64,000 nucleotides of DNA from Streptomyces rishiriensis (lineage in GTDB: Bacteria > Actinomycetota > Actinomycetes > Streptomycetales > Streptomycetaceae). The notes beneath the pieces were generated by a model. It had not been told where the DNA came from, made no database searches, and was given only the letters and a program-made list of their open reading frames with translations. A program made the translations under genes and the position numbers. Shown here in pieces: positions 7,712-15,871 of the stretch. The stretch covers positions 248,001 through 312,000 of the forward strand of contig NZ_BEWA01000017.1 in NCBI RefSeq assembly GCF_003112535.1, given 5' to 3'. The stretch's first letter is position 1; each line of letters begins with the position of its first letter.

Positions 7712-8872
7712 CTAGTAGGGGTGCACATCCGCCCAGACGCCGCCGCGCGCGGACCGCGTCATCGCGTCCAGCACGCTCGCGCTGTGCACCGCGTCGGCGA
7801 GCGTGGCCCCGTGCGGGACGCCCTCGGCGACCGAGCGCAGGAAGCGGTACGCCTCGACGACCTTGAGGTCGTCGTAGCCCATGGCGTTCGCGGCGCCCGG
7901 CTGGAAGGCCCCGAACTCGCCGTCGCCCGGGCCGACGTACACCGTGCTCACGGGCTGGTCCTGGTAGGCCGTGCCACGGCTGACGCCCAACTCGTTCATG
8001 CGCCTGAAGTCCCAGAACACCGCGCCCTTCGCGCCGTGCACCTCGAAGCCGTAGTTGTTCTGCTCGCCGACCGAGACCCGGCACGCCTCCAGCACCCCGC
8101 GGGCGCCGGACGCGAAGCGCAGCAGACAGCTGACGTAGTCCTCGTTCTCGACCGGGCCGAGCGCGCCGCCGGCGGCGCGGGCGTGGCCCGCCGTCGCGCC
8201 CGTGGGCCGGGCCCGCTCGGGCACGAACACCGCCGTGTCGGCCGTCAGCGCGGTGATCTCGCCGAGCAGGAAGCGGGCCAGGTCGGCGCCGTGCGACGCC
8301 AGGTCGCCCAGCACGCCGCTGCCGCCGCGCTCCCGCTCGTACCGCCAGGTCAGGGCGCCGTCCGGGTGGGCCGCGTAGTCGCTGAAGAGCCGGATGCGGA
8401 CATGGGTGATCGCCCCCAGCTCGCCGGACGCGATCAGGTCGCGGGCCGCCTCGACGGCCGGGGCGTTGCGGTAGTTGAAGCCGACCGTGCCCTGCACGCC
8501 CGCCGCGGCCACCGCGTCGGCCACCGCGCGGGCGTCCTCGACCGTGAGGCCCACGGGCTTCTCGATCCAGATGTGCTTGCCGGCCTCGGCCATCGCGACG
8601 CCGATCTCGCGGTGCAGGAAGTTCGGCGCGGTGATGCTGACGGCTCCCACGCGCGGGTCGGCGGCCACCTCCCGCCAGTTGCGGGTGGTGGCGGTGAAGC
8701 CGAACCGCTCGGCGGCCTCCTCGGCGCGGCCGGGGACCTCCTCGGCGACGACGACCAGCTCCGGACGCAGGGCGAGCTCCGGGTAGTGGTGCCGGACCCG
8801 GGCGTAGGCCTGGGTGTGCACCCTGCCCATCCAGCCGAACCCGACGACGGCGACTCCGAGCGCGTCCACCAT
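7712..8872 (-). CDS. Gfo/Idh/MocA family oxidoreductase
   Basis: 386 residues, starting with ATG after GAGAGGAG. The N-terminal Rossmann fold has GFGWMGRVHTQAY and the signature WIEKPVGLT near residue 110. The C-terminal half has the conserved DLASHGADLARFLLG active-site helix. Proteins of this length and type oxidise or epimerise sugars, sugar acids or cyclitols with NAD(P). The substrate is not readable from sequence. It is divergent from a LacI regulator about 140 bp away, so it is probably a regulated catabolic enzyme, separate from the iolG-like gene at 2870. Confidence 0.85.
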   Translation of the reverse strand: MVDALGVAVVGFGWMGRVHTQAYARVRHHYPELALRPELVVVAEEVPGRAEEAAERFGFTATTRNWREVAADPRVGAVSITAPNFLHREIGVAMAEAGKHIWIEKPVGLTVEDARAVADAVAAAGVQGTVGFNYRNAPAVEAARDLIASGELGAITHVRIRLFSDYAAHPDGALTWRYERERGGSGVLGDLASHGADLARFLLGEITALTADTAVFVPERARPTGATAGHARAAGGALGPVENEDYVSCLLRFASGARGVLEACRVSVGEQNNYGFEVHGAKGAVFWDFRRMNELGVSRGTAYQDQPVSTVYVGPGDGEFGAFQPGAANAMGYDDLKVVEAYRFLRSVAEGVPHGATLADAVHSASVLDAMTRSARGGVWADVHPY

Positions 8873-8905
8873 GACGGCTCCTCTCAGCCCTGCGCGGCCT
8901 CTTTA

Positions 8906-8988
8906 GACCGGTCCATGTCCTGTCCAGGCCACCCTGAGGGCGCTCCGAACAGGGTGTCAAGGCCCGTACGCCCGTTTGACAACCGGTC
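8906..8988. promoter_or_regulatory. ACCGGT boxes in the divergent oxidoreductase/LacI promoter region
   Basis: GACCGGTC at 8906-8913 is a perfect palindrome, and AACCGGTC at 8981-8988 contains the same ACCGGT core. A related GAACGGTCC lies at about 8999. LacI proteins bind CG-centred palindromes, so these are candidate operators for the regulator at 9012. The spacing of about 75 bp between cores would also suit looping. Confidence 0.45.
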
Positions 8989-9011
8989 GGCCACATGGAA
9001 CGGTCCAAGTC

Positions 9012-10058
9012 ATGAGACCACCGACCATCCGCGACGTCGCCGACCGCGCGGGCGTGTCCAAATCGCTGGTCTCCCTCGTGCTGCGGGGCTCCGGGCAGGT
9101 GCGCGCGGAGAAGCGGGACGCCGTGCTGCGCGCCGTGCGCGAACTCGGCTACCGGCCCAACGCGGCGGCGCGCAGCCTCAGCGAGGCACGCGCGCTGCCC
9201 TCCGCCCGGCCGCGCTCCGGCGGGGGGACGCCCCTGGTCGGCGTCCTGCTGCACGACCTGCGCAACCCCTGGTACGTCGACCTCGTGGACGGCCTCAACT
9301 CCCTGCTGCACGCGAGCGGCATGCACATGCTGCTCGCCGACGCCCGGCTGAACCGCCGTGTCGGCCAGGACCCGGCCGACTCCTTCCTGGACCTGGGGGC
9401 GGACGGACTGGTGGTCGTCGGCACCCTGCCCGACCCGGCGGCGCTGGACGCGGTCGCCGAGCGGATCCCGGTCGTCGTCGCGGGCGCCCGCGAACCCGTC
9501 CCGCCGGGCGTCGACGTGGTCGCGGGCGACGACGAACAGGGCGCGCGCCTGGCCACCGAGCACCTTCTCGCGCTCGGCCACCGGCGCGTCGCGCACATCG
9601 CGGGCTACGGCGCGGTCGGCGAGCTGCGCCGGCGCAGCTTCGAGGCGGTGATGCGGGCGCACGGGGCGCAGGGGGCCGTGGTCGAGCCCTGCGACATGAC
9701 CGAGGAGGGCGGACACCGCGCCGCCGTACGGCTGCTGGCCCGCCGGGACCGGCCCACCGCCGTGTTCGCCGTGAACGACATGGCCTGTGTGGGCGCGCTG
9801 TCGGCGGCGGAGGAGCTGGGCCTGCGCGTGCCCGGCGACCTCTCCGTGGTGGGCTACGACAACACCAGCACGTCGCGGCTGCGCCACCTGTGGCTGACCA
9901 CCGTGGACAACGCCGGCCACGAGGTCGGCCGCCGGGCGGCCCGCTGCCTCCTCGACCGGATCGAGGGGCGCGGGGGAGCGGGGCGGGTGCAGCTGGCCCC
10001 GCCGCTGCTGGAGATCCGGGGGACGACGGCTCCGGCGGCCGCCCCGCTCACCGGTTGA
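9012..10058 (+). CDS. LacI-family transcriptional regulator
   Basis: 348 residues with the N-terminal helix-turn-helix TIRDVADRAGVSKSLVSLVL and hinge YRPNAAARSL. The effector domain shows LVGVLLHDLRNPWY, the FAVNDMACVGAL motif and DLSVVGYDNT. ATG 9012 is chosen because it directly precedes the conserved helix-turn-helix, although no clear ribosome-binding site precedes it. An in-frame ATG at 8976 would add 12 residues that do not look conserved. It is divergent from the Gfo/Idh gene and is likely to control it from the ACCGGT boxes. The 3' end overlaps the convergent cupin gene by 11 bp. Confidence 0.87.
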   Translation: MRPPTIRDVADRAGVSKSLVSLVLRGSGQVRAEKRDAVLRAVRELGYRPNAAARSLSEARALPSARPRSGGGTPLVGVLLHDLRNPWYVDLVDGLNSLLHASGMHMLLADARLNRRVGQDPADSFLDLGADGLVVVGTLPDPAALDAVAERIPVVVAGAREPVPPGVDVVAGDDEQGARLATEHLLALGHRRVAHIAGYGAVGELRRRSFEAVMRAHGAQGAVVEPCDMTEEGGHRAAVRLLARRDRPTAVFAVNDMACVGALSAAEELGLRVPGDLSVVGYDNTSTSRLRHLWLTTVDNAGHEVGRRAARCLLDRIEGRGGAGRVQLAPPLLEIRGTTAPAAAPLTG

Positions 10059-10392
10059 TCGCGTAGGCCTTCCGCAGCGTCTCGTGGACCGTCCACGTCG
10101 TGCGGTCGCCCTCGTGCAGCACGGCCATGTCGCCGGGTCCCACGGTCAGGACGGGGCCGCCCTCGACCTCGATCGTCGCCGAACCGCTGATCACCACGAA
10201 CAGCTCGTCCGCCTCGGTGTCGGTGACCACGCCCGGCGTGATCTGCCAGATCCCCCGGACCTGGCGGCCGTCGGCGGACTCCCAGACCACCTTGCCGGCG
10301 GCCTCGGGAGCGCCGGAGACGATCTGGGCCGGATCCAGCGGGTCGGGTTCGAGGTCGACCTCGGGGACGTGCAGAGCGAAGCTGTGAGTCAT
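10048..10392 (-). CDS. Cupin-domain protein
   Basis: A 114-residue single-domain beta-barrel protein of the 'cupin_3' (DUF861-like) type. It has a central ELFVVISGSATIEVEGG followed by a VGPGDMAVLHEGD turn, the two cupin half-motifs. Metal-binding His residues are sparse, as is common in this subgroup, so it may be a small-molecule binding protein or isomerase and not a dioxygenase. It overlaps the 3' end of the LacI gene on the opposite strand. No function can be assigned beyond the fold. Confidence 0.75.
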   Translation of the reverse strand: MTHSFALHVPEVDLEPDPLDPAQIVSGAPEAAGKVVWESADGRQVRGIWQITPGVVTDTEADELFVVISGSATIEVEGGPVLTVGPGDMAVLHEGDRTTWTVHETLRKAYAINR

Positions 10393-10481
10393 GCGGCGAC
10401 CCTAGCGGCGCGGTCCCGCCGTGCGGTGTGGACAGGGTGTGTGCCGCGGGCGGGGGAGGGGCGGCAGTTCGTCGCGGCGGA

Positions 10482-10513
10482 GGGGCGGAGGGGCATAGGG
10501 GCGGAGGGGCATA
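10482..10513. repeat. Two tandem 16-bp G-rich repeats
   Basis: GGGGCGGAGGGGCATA occurs at 10482-10497 and again at 10498-10513, and is followed by a third, diverged GGGGC. It lies in the 186-bp divergent region between the cupin and alpha/beta hydrolase genes, about 65 bp before the hydrolase start. Confidence 0.6.
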
Positions 10514-10578
10514 GGGGCAAATGGGCGGCCCGGTCCGCTCCGGGTGCGGCCGGGCGGGTACCGCGGCACGCTCGAAGC

Positions 10579-11367
10579 ATGGGTGAACGCTGGGAGGTCC
10601 GCCGGGCGGGCGCGGCGGACGCCCCGCACCGGGTGCTGATGATCCCGGGCGGGATGTGCACGACGGAGTTCTACGCCGATGTCATGGCCGAGCCCACGGT
10701 GGCCGGACTCGGCATGGTCGCGGTCACGCAGCCGGGGTTCGGCCGTACCGAGGCGCCCGCGGACGTGTCCATGGAGCACTACGCGCGGCTGATGGCGGAC
10801 TTCGCCGCACAGGCCGGCTGCGACACCGTCGTCGGGCACAGCCTGGGCGCGAACGTGGCGCTCGAGATGGCCGCGCTGGGCGTGTTCACCGGACCCCTCG
10901 TGCTCCTGTCGCCGACGTTCTCGCGGGGCGACGAGGCGAGGTTCCTGACCGTGCTGAACGCCGTCGGCCGGGTGCCCGTGCTCGGCGCCGCGGCCTGGGC
11001 GGCCATGATCAAGCTTGTGCCGCGCGCGGTGAGACGCGAGCTGCCGCCGCACCGCGCCGAGACCCTGGCGGCGGTCATGGGCGGCAACGACCCGGCGACC
11101 TGCCGTCGCGTGGTGCGCGCCTACTACGCCTACCTGGACCGGTATCCCTCCCTGGTCCCCAGGCTGTGCGCGGCGACCGTCCCCGCGTGGGCGGTACGCG
11201 GCGACCGCGACGAGATCGGCCTGACGGACGGCGAGCGGCGCGGTCTGGAGGCCTGCCCGCACGTGCGCACGGTCACCGTGCCCGACGCGGGCCACCTCCT
11301 CCTGGTCGAGCAGCCGGCCGCCGTCGCCCGGATCGTCGCGGAGGCGGCCGCTGCGGCGGTGCGCTGA
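10579..11367 (+). CDS. Alpha/beta-fold hydrolase
   Basis: 262 residues. The oxyanion region is LMIPGGMCTTEFY near the N-terminus, the nucleophile elbow is VVGHSLGANVAL (Ser in GHSLG), the acid is probably in VRGDRDEIG, and the catalytic His is in DAGHLLLVEQP. This is the complete triad of the hydrolase/esterase superfamily. It is cytoplasmic, with no signal peptide. The substrate is unknown and the neighbours give no pathway. It converges with the second hydrolase gene; a small GC hairpin at 11379-11401 separates them. Confidence 0.85.
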   Translation: MGERWEVRRAGAADAPHRVLMIPGGMCTTEFYADVMAEPTVAGLGMVAVTQPGFGRTEAPADVSMEHYARLMADFAAQAGCDTVVGHSLGANVALEMAALGVFTGPLVLLSPTFSRGDEARFLTVLNAVGRVPVLGAAAWAAMIKLVPRAVRRELPPHRAETLAAVMGGNDPATCRRVVRAYYAYLDRYPSLVPRLCAATVPAWAVRGDRDEIGLTDGERRGLEACPHVRTVTVPDAGHLLLVEQPAAVARIVAEAAAAAVR

Positions 11368-11378
11368 ACGCGGCGTCC

Positions 11379-11401
11379 GCCGCCGGGCGGTGTGCGGCGG
11401 C
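11379..11401. terminator. Weak hairpin between convergent hydrolase genes
   Basis: GCCGCCG (11379-11385) pairs with CGGCGGC (11395-11401) around a 9-nt loop, 12 bp after the stop of the plus-strand hydrolase. It is plausible as a terminator but short. Confidence 0.4.
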
Positions 11402-11433
11402 CGGGCTCGCCTCCGCGGAGGGGGTCGTGCCGT

Positions 11434-12387
11434 TCAGGACGCGGCCGGCGGCTGCGCGCCGGTGGCCCGTCTGATGTGCCGGGCGATCAGCGCGTAGACG
11501 AGGCGTGCCTTCTCGTCGTCCTTGACGTCGTAGCCGTGGTCGGCGCCGGCGACGTCATGGTGCTCGACGAGGGCCCCGGCCGCGTCCAGCCGTTCGGCGT
11601 AGCGGATGGCCTCGTTCCTGAGCAGGTCGTGCCCGGCCGTGATCACCAGCGCGGGGGCGATGCCCGTCAGGTCGGCGGTGTCCGCCGCGCCGGCGGGGGA
11701 GACGAGGCGGTGGGCGCGCTCGCGGACGTCCGGCACATAGGACGCGTCGAAGATCTCGCCCATCCAGGGGCGCAGCACGGGCTTGGCGACGGCGGCCTGC
11801 TTGTCCCTGCCGGGGGTCGCGAGGTCCAGCGGGGGATAGTGCAGCACCTGCAGCGCGATCGGCGGGCCGGACTGTTCATGGGCCTGGCGGGCCACGGCCG
11901 CGGCGAGGCCGCCGCCCGCGCTCTGCCCGCCCACCGTGAGCCGCCCGCCGTCCCAGCCGTGCTCGGCGCCGTGCCCGGCGACCCAGCGCACGACGTCGTA
12001 CGCCTGGGTGGGCGCGGCCGGGAACGGGTGCTGAGGCGCGACGACGTACCTGACGTTGACGACGACCACCCCCGCCTCGACCGCGAGGAACCGGCAGAGC
12101 GCGTCGTCGATCTCCGGCATCGACATGACATAGCCGCCGCCGTGGAAGTTGACGTGCACGGGGGGCCGGGTCGCCGTCCCGGTGGGCGGCGCGTACACCG
12201 TGACCGGGGCGGGGGCGACGGACGTGGGGACGGTCGCCTCCGTGACGGCGTGCGGGTATTCGGGGAACCTGGCCTGCCAGGCAGCGGTCGAGCCGGGGCC
12301 GGCCGCGCGGCGGCTCGCCAGCCGGGTGACGCTCTGCATCGTCTTGGCGGCGAGGGTGGCCACCGCCGGTCTGGCCAGGATGGACAT
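11434..12387 (-). CDS. Alpha/beta hydrolase of the hormone-sensitive-lipase (HSL) family
   Basis: 317 residues. It has the HSL-family oxyanion motif VNFHGGGYVM, the nucleophile in VGGQSAGGGLAAAV (GQSAG), the Asp region VITAGHDLLRNE and His in GADHGYDV. These are esterases or lipases acting on short acyl esters. The N-terminal 60 or so residues (LAAKTMQSVTRLASRR) form a cap helix. The gene starts 99 bp downstream of the methyltransferase that ends the PKS operon, in the same direction. It could be a distal member of that cluster, but the gap and lack of overlap make a separate transcript equally likely. Confidence 0.85.
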   Translation of the reverse strand: MSILARPAVATLAAKTMQSVTRLASRRAAGPGSTAAWQARFPEYPHAVTEATVPTSVAPAPVTVYAPPTGTATRPPVHVNFHGGGYVMSMPEIDDALCRFLAVEAGVVVVNVRYVVAPQHPFPAAPTQAYDVVRWVAGHGAEHGWDGGRLTVGGQSAGGGLAAAVARQAHEQSGPPIALQVLHYPPLDLATPGRDKQAAVAKPVLRPWMGEIFDASYVPDVRERAHRLVSPAGAADTADLTGIAPALVITAGHDLLRNEAIRYAERLDAAGALVEHHDVAGADHGYDVKDDEKARLVYALIARHIRRATGAQPPAAS

Positions 12388-12486
12388 GCGGGTTCCGTTC
12401 GTCGGGCTGCACCGTCAATCGCCAGGATTCCTGTCGATGGGACGGGCGAAAGCTAGCACGGCGACACCCGCGTGCGCACCTGTCCG

Positions 12487-13554
12487 TCAGCCGCGCCGGG
12501 CCACGATCCGGTACGCGTTCGACACTCCCAGCCGCCGGGACAGCGGCCGCACCGCGAACCGGTCGAGCAGGGTGCCCGCCACCAGCGCCGGGATCCCGGC
12601 GACCAGCAGCGCCGCGCGCAGCGCGCGACGCGGCCGGCTCGGCGGCCCGGGCAGCCAGGGCGCGTCGTCGCGCGGGGCGGCGTGGTCCAGCGCCAGCCAG
12701 ACGGCGGCCAGCAGGTCCACCGGGTCGTGCGGCTCGGCGTGCTGCTCGGCCACCACGGTGAAGCCCAGGTCCCGCAGCCGTGCGCGCAGGTTGGCCACCG
12801 GCACGAAGTGCAGATGCTGCGGCTGCAGCCACGGCAGCCACCAGCGGCCCAGCAGCCTTGCGTAACGGCTCTCGGGGTCCGGCACCTCGATGAGGAGATG
12901 CCCGCCGGGTCGTACCGTCTCGCGCGCGGCCCGCAGTTCGCGGTCGGGATCGGTGCTGTGCTCCAGGTAGTGGAACATGCTCACCACGTCGTAGCGGCCG
13001 GCCAGTTCGGGCGCGAGCCCGGGGAAGTCGCCCCGGTAGCCGCGCTCCACCCGGCCCTCGCGCTCGGCGAGTTCGACGCCGTCGGTGAAGTCGAGCCCGT
13101 CGAACGCGGTGTGGGGCAGCACCTCGCGCGCGGCCGCGCAGAAGTGGCCGTGTCCGGTGCCGACGTCCAGCCAGGTCTTCGGCGCGGGGTCGTGCGGGAG
13201 CATCGACTCCGCCCGCCCCCGGTACATCTTCGTCCGGCTCCCGAAGGTCTCGCCGAGCTTCTTCTCGCCCAGCCCGTCGTAGAAGTCCCGGTAGTAGAAC
13301 TCCAGGCCCTGCTCGCTCAGCCGCGGGTTCTGGAAGGTGTGTCCACAGCCCTCGCAGCGGTCGAGGACGAACCGGCCCGGCTTGTGCTGGAGCAGGTCGG
13401 TGGTGCGCAGCCGGGTGGCCAGCTCCGGCGAGCCGCACCAGGGGCAACTGGTCCGCCGAGGCTCGAAGAAGCGGTCCAGGCCGGCGGCGATGTCGGCCTG
13501 GTAGACGGGTCGCAGCGCGGCGATCCGCTCGGCGGGCTCGGTCTTGTCGCTCAT
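12487..13554 (-). CDS. SAM-dependent methyltransferase with N-terminal zinc-binding region
   Basis: 355 residues. The N-terminus has two CxxC pairs (SCPWCGSPE and RCEGCGHTFQNPR), the zinc-ribbon head typical of methyltransferases acting on sugars or small metabolites. It is followed by a class I SAM-binding motif WLDVGTGHGHFC and the post-motif VSMFHYLEHSTDPDREL. The C-terminal 70 residues have a hydrophobic helix (LLVAGIPALVAGTLLDRF) that may touch the membrane. The ATG overlaps the stop of the glycosyltransferase (ATGA, 13551-13554), so the two are translationally coupled. It probably methylates the glycosylated or hydroxylated product of the upstream PKS; this is inference. Confidence 0.85.
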   Translation of the reverse strand: MSDKTEPAERIAALRPVYQADIAAGLDRFFEPRRTSCPWCGSPELATRLRTTDLLQHKPGRFVLDRCEGCGHTFQNPRLSEQGLEFYYRDFYDGLGEKKLGETFGSRTKMYRGRAESMLPHDPAPKTWLDVGTGHGHFCAAAREVLPHTAFDGLDFTDGVELAEREGRVERGYRGDFPGLAPELAGRYDVVSMFHYLEHSTDPDRELRAARETVRPGGHLLIEVPDPESRYARLLGRWWLPWLQPQHLHFVPVANLRARLRDLGFTVVAEQHAEPHDPVDLLAAVWLALDHAAPRDDAPWLPGPPSRPRRALRAALLVAGIPALVAGTLLDRFAVRPLSRRLGVSNAYRIVARRG

Positions 13555-14717
13555 CGGGACTCCCTGGCCAGTTCGTCGAGTCGGGCCGCGGCGGCCGGGG
13601 CGCCGCCCGCGGCGCGGAACGCCGTGCCGATCCGGCCGGCCGCGGCGCGGTGTCCGGGGTCGTCGAGGACGGAGTCGACCGCCTCGCCGAGCTGACGGGC
13701 GGTGACCCGGCCGAAGCGCACCCGCACCCCGGCCCCCGCGGCCACGACCTGGCCGGCCACGACCGGCTGGTCGTCCCGGATGGGGGCCACCACCAGCGGC
13801 GTCGCGTGCCACAGGGCCTCGCACACGCTGTTGTGCCCGGCGTGGCAGACCACCGCGTCGACTCCCCTCTCCAGCAGGGCGAGTTGGGGGACGGACGGCA
13901 CGATCAGCACGTCCTTGTCCTCGCCGTGCGCCGGCAGCGTGCCGCCGGGGTCGACGATCACCGCCTGTACCCGGTCGGCCCGCTCCCGCAGCGCGTTCCG
14001 GCACACGTCGAGGAACCGGCCGCCGACGTCGGCGTTCGCGGTGCCCAGAGTGACCAGGACGGCGCCGCGGGCGGGGTCGAGCCACTCCCAGGGGAAGCCG
14101 GCCGCGGACGGCCGGGACGTGACCGACGGCCCCACCCAGCAGACGCCGTCGTGCCCGGGGCCCGCCAACTCCGGTGTGCTGAAGGCCAGGACGAGATGCG
14201 GGGAGAAGCGGGGATCGGCGGTTCCGGTCGGGTCCCCGACGGCCTCGCGCAGTGCGGCCAGCCGCCGCCGCAGCCACTCGGCGACCTTGGGCAGCCCGGC
14301 GAGCGGGTCGGTGAACTCCGCCGACGTGGTCGCCGAGGTCGCCCACGGCAGGCCCAGCCGCTCCGCGACCAGCGCGCCCGCGAAGGCCTGCTGGTCGGCG
14401 ACGACGACGTCCGGCCGGAACGCCTCGACCGCGGCCCGGACGCCCGGGGCCATCGCCTCGGCCAGCGGCAGCAGGTACCACTCCCACAGGAACTTCAGCG
14501 CCTCCGGACCGCGCAGCTCGGCCGGCCGCTCGCCCTGCGGCGCCCCGGCGCAGGCCAGGACCGGTCCGGCCGCGGGGCCCGCCAGCCGGGCCACCAGCGC
14601 CGGATCGGAACAGGCCCACGCCACCCGGTGGCCGCGTGCGATGAGTTCGGCGGCGACGCCGACGACCGGGTTGATGTGCCCCGTCAACGGCGGTACCACG
14701 AACAGGAACCGGCTCAC
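13551..14717 (-). CDS. Macrolide-type (UGT/GT1) glycosyltransferase
   Basis: 388 residues of the GT-B fold. The N-terminus FLFVVPPLTGHINPVVG contains the conserved acceptor-side His of GT1 enzymes. The C-terminal donor domain has LVTLGTANAD, VIVPSVPQLALLERG and VVCHAGHNSVCEALWHATP, the family signature with the nucleotide-binding HxGxNS-type loop. It should transfer a sugar from an NDP-sugar to a hydroxyl on the PKS product. The start is GTG, overlapping the hydrolase stop by 4 nt (GTGA). No NDP-sugar biosynthesis genes are in the window, so a common cellular sugar donor is likely. Confidence 0.88.
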   Translation of the reverse strand: MSRFLFVVPPLTGHINPVVGVAAELIARGHRVAWACSDPALVARLAGPAAGPVLACAGAPQGERPAELRGPEALKFLWEWYLLPLAEAMAPGVRAAVEAFRPDVVVADQQAFAGALVAERLGLPWATSATTSAEFTDPLAGLPKVAEWLRRRLAALREAVGDPTGTADPRFSPHLVLAFSTPELAGPGHDGVCWVGPSVTSRPSAAGFPWEWLDPARGAVLVTLGTANADVGGRFLDVCRNALRERADRVQAVIVDPGGTLPAHGEDKDVLIVPSVPQLALLERGVDAVVCHAGHNSVCEALWHATPLVVAPIRDDQPVVAGQVVAAGAGVRVRFGRVTARQLGEAVDSVLDDPGHRAAAGRIGTAFRAAGGAPAAAARLDELARESR

Positions 14718-15541
14718 CCGGCCGCCTCCGCCGCCACCCGTCCGGCCGTGCGCTCGACCTCTTCGACGAGCCCGAGAACATGCCCGCCGACCGTTGCGGA
14801 CGCCTCCACCAGGACCGAGTGCTCATGGCCCGGGACCACTACGGTCCGGCAGTCCGGCAGCGCCGACTCCAGCCGGGGCGCGAGCTCGGCGAGGTCGGAG
14901 TCGCCTCCGTACAGGGCGAGCACCGGACAGCGCACCGCCGCGATCTCGGCGTCCGTCAGCACACGGCTGGCGGGGATGTCCCGGCCGAGGGTGGTGTCAC
15001 GGGCCAGCCGGGCCGCGCCCTTGGCCAGGCGCGCGGTGTTGTGCCCGCGATGGGCCGAGATCCAGCGGATCGCGTCGGGCTCGTTGTGGGCGAGCTCGGT
15101 GACGACGCGGTCGAGGATCCCGCCGAGCTTCACCGCCCAGGCCGCGGTCGCCGGTTCGGACTCGACGAGGCTGACGCTCGCCGCCCGCTCGGGGTGCCGG
15201 GCCGCGAAACCGAACGCGATCGTGCCGCCGTAGGAGTTGCCGACCAGATGCACGGGACCGGTCACCGCGAGCCGGTCGAGCAGCGCCTCCAGGTCGTCGA
15301 TGTTGTGGTCGAGCGTGTACCCCTGCGCGGGGCGTTCGCTGCGGCCGTGCCCGCGCAGGTCGTACATGACCACGTCGAGCCCGGCGGCCGCGAACGCGGG
15401 CGCGACGGTGAAGTAGTAGCTCGCCAGGCTGTCGGTGAGCAGACCGTGCACCAGCACCACGGTGGCGGTCGCCGGACGGCCCGCCCGGGGGCCGATCCGC
15501 TGGACGTGCAACCGGACGGCGCCGGTGTCGACCATCGCCAT
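14714..15541 (-). CDS. Alpha/beta hydrolase of the PKS cluster
   Basis: 275 residues. Oxyanion segment VVLVHGLLTDSLASYY; Asp/Gly-rich YDLRGHGRSERP; nucleophile Ser in LVGNSYGGTIAFG; and His in VVPGHEHSVLVE. It starts 3 nt after the stop of the free ACP gene and overlaps the next gene by 4 nt, so it is part of the operon. The PKS proteins have no thioesterase domain. This protein is the best candidate for product release or editing from the ACP. Modification of the finished lipid is the alternative. Confidence 0.83.
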   Translation of the reverse strand: MAMVDTGAVRLHVQRIGPRAGRPATATVVLVHGLLTDSLASYYFTVAPAFAAAGLDVVMYDLRGHGRSERPAQGYTLDHNIDDLEALLDRLAVTGPVHLVGNSYGGTIAFGFAARHPERAASVSLVESEPATAAWAVKLGGILDRVVTELAHNEPDAIRWISAHRGHNTARLAKGAARLARDTTLGRDIPASRVLTDAEIAAVRCPVLALYGGDSDLAELAPRLESALPDCRTVVVPGHEHSVLVEASATVGGHVLGLVEEVERTAGRVAAEAAG

Positions 15542-15544
15542 GAC

Positions 15545-15871
15545 TCAGCTCGCCTCCGTGACCTTCAGGCTGGTCACGACGTACTCGACCAGCCGCCCGA
15601 CGGTCAGCTCGATGATCTCGTCGAACTCCATGTCCGCCAGGAACTCGGCGAAGTTGACCCGCTCGCCGTAGCGCTCCTGGAGCAGTCCGGCCAGGGTGAC
15701 CAGGTCGATGCTCTCCAGCTCCAGGTCGCGGTTGAAGGTCGTCGCCATGCCGATCTCGACGTCGTCGAGTCCGTACTCGTCCTCCAGGAGCCGCGCCAGC
15801 AGGGCGGTGAGGTCGGCGAGGACGGCCGCCTCGTCGGCGGTGACGGGGGTGCGGGGGGTGGGGGATGTCAT
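15545..15871 (-). CDS. Free-standing acyl carrier protein
   Basis: A 108-residue acidic helical protein. The phosphopantetheine attachment region is FNRDLELESIDLVTLAGLL, with Ser in LESIDL in place of the usual DSL. The fourth helix is followed by a helical tail unusual for a minimal ACP. The ATG overlaps the stop of the second PKS gene (15868-15871), so the amounts of the two should be linked. It may be modified by the PPTase domain at the C-terminus of that PKS. It would provide a second carrier site, since the big PKS has only one ACP and the second PKS none. Confidence 0.87.
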   Translation of the reverse strand: MTSPTPRTPVTADEAAVLADLTALLARLLEDEYGLDDVEIGMATTFNRDLELESIDLVTLAGLLQERYGERVNFAEFLADMEFDEIIELTVGRLVEYVVTSLKVTEAS

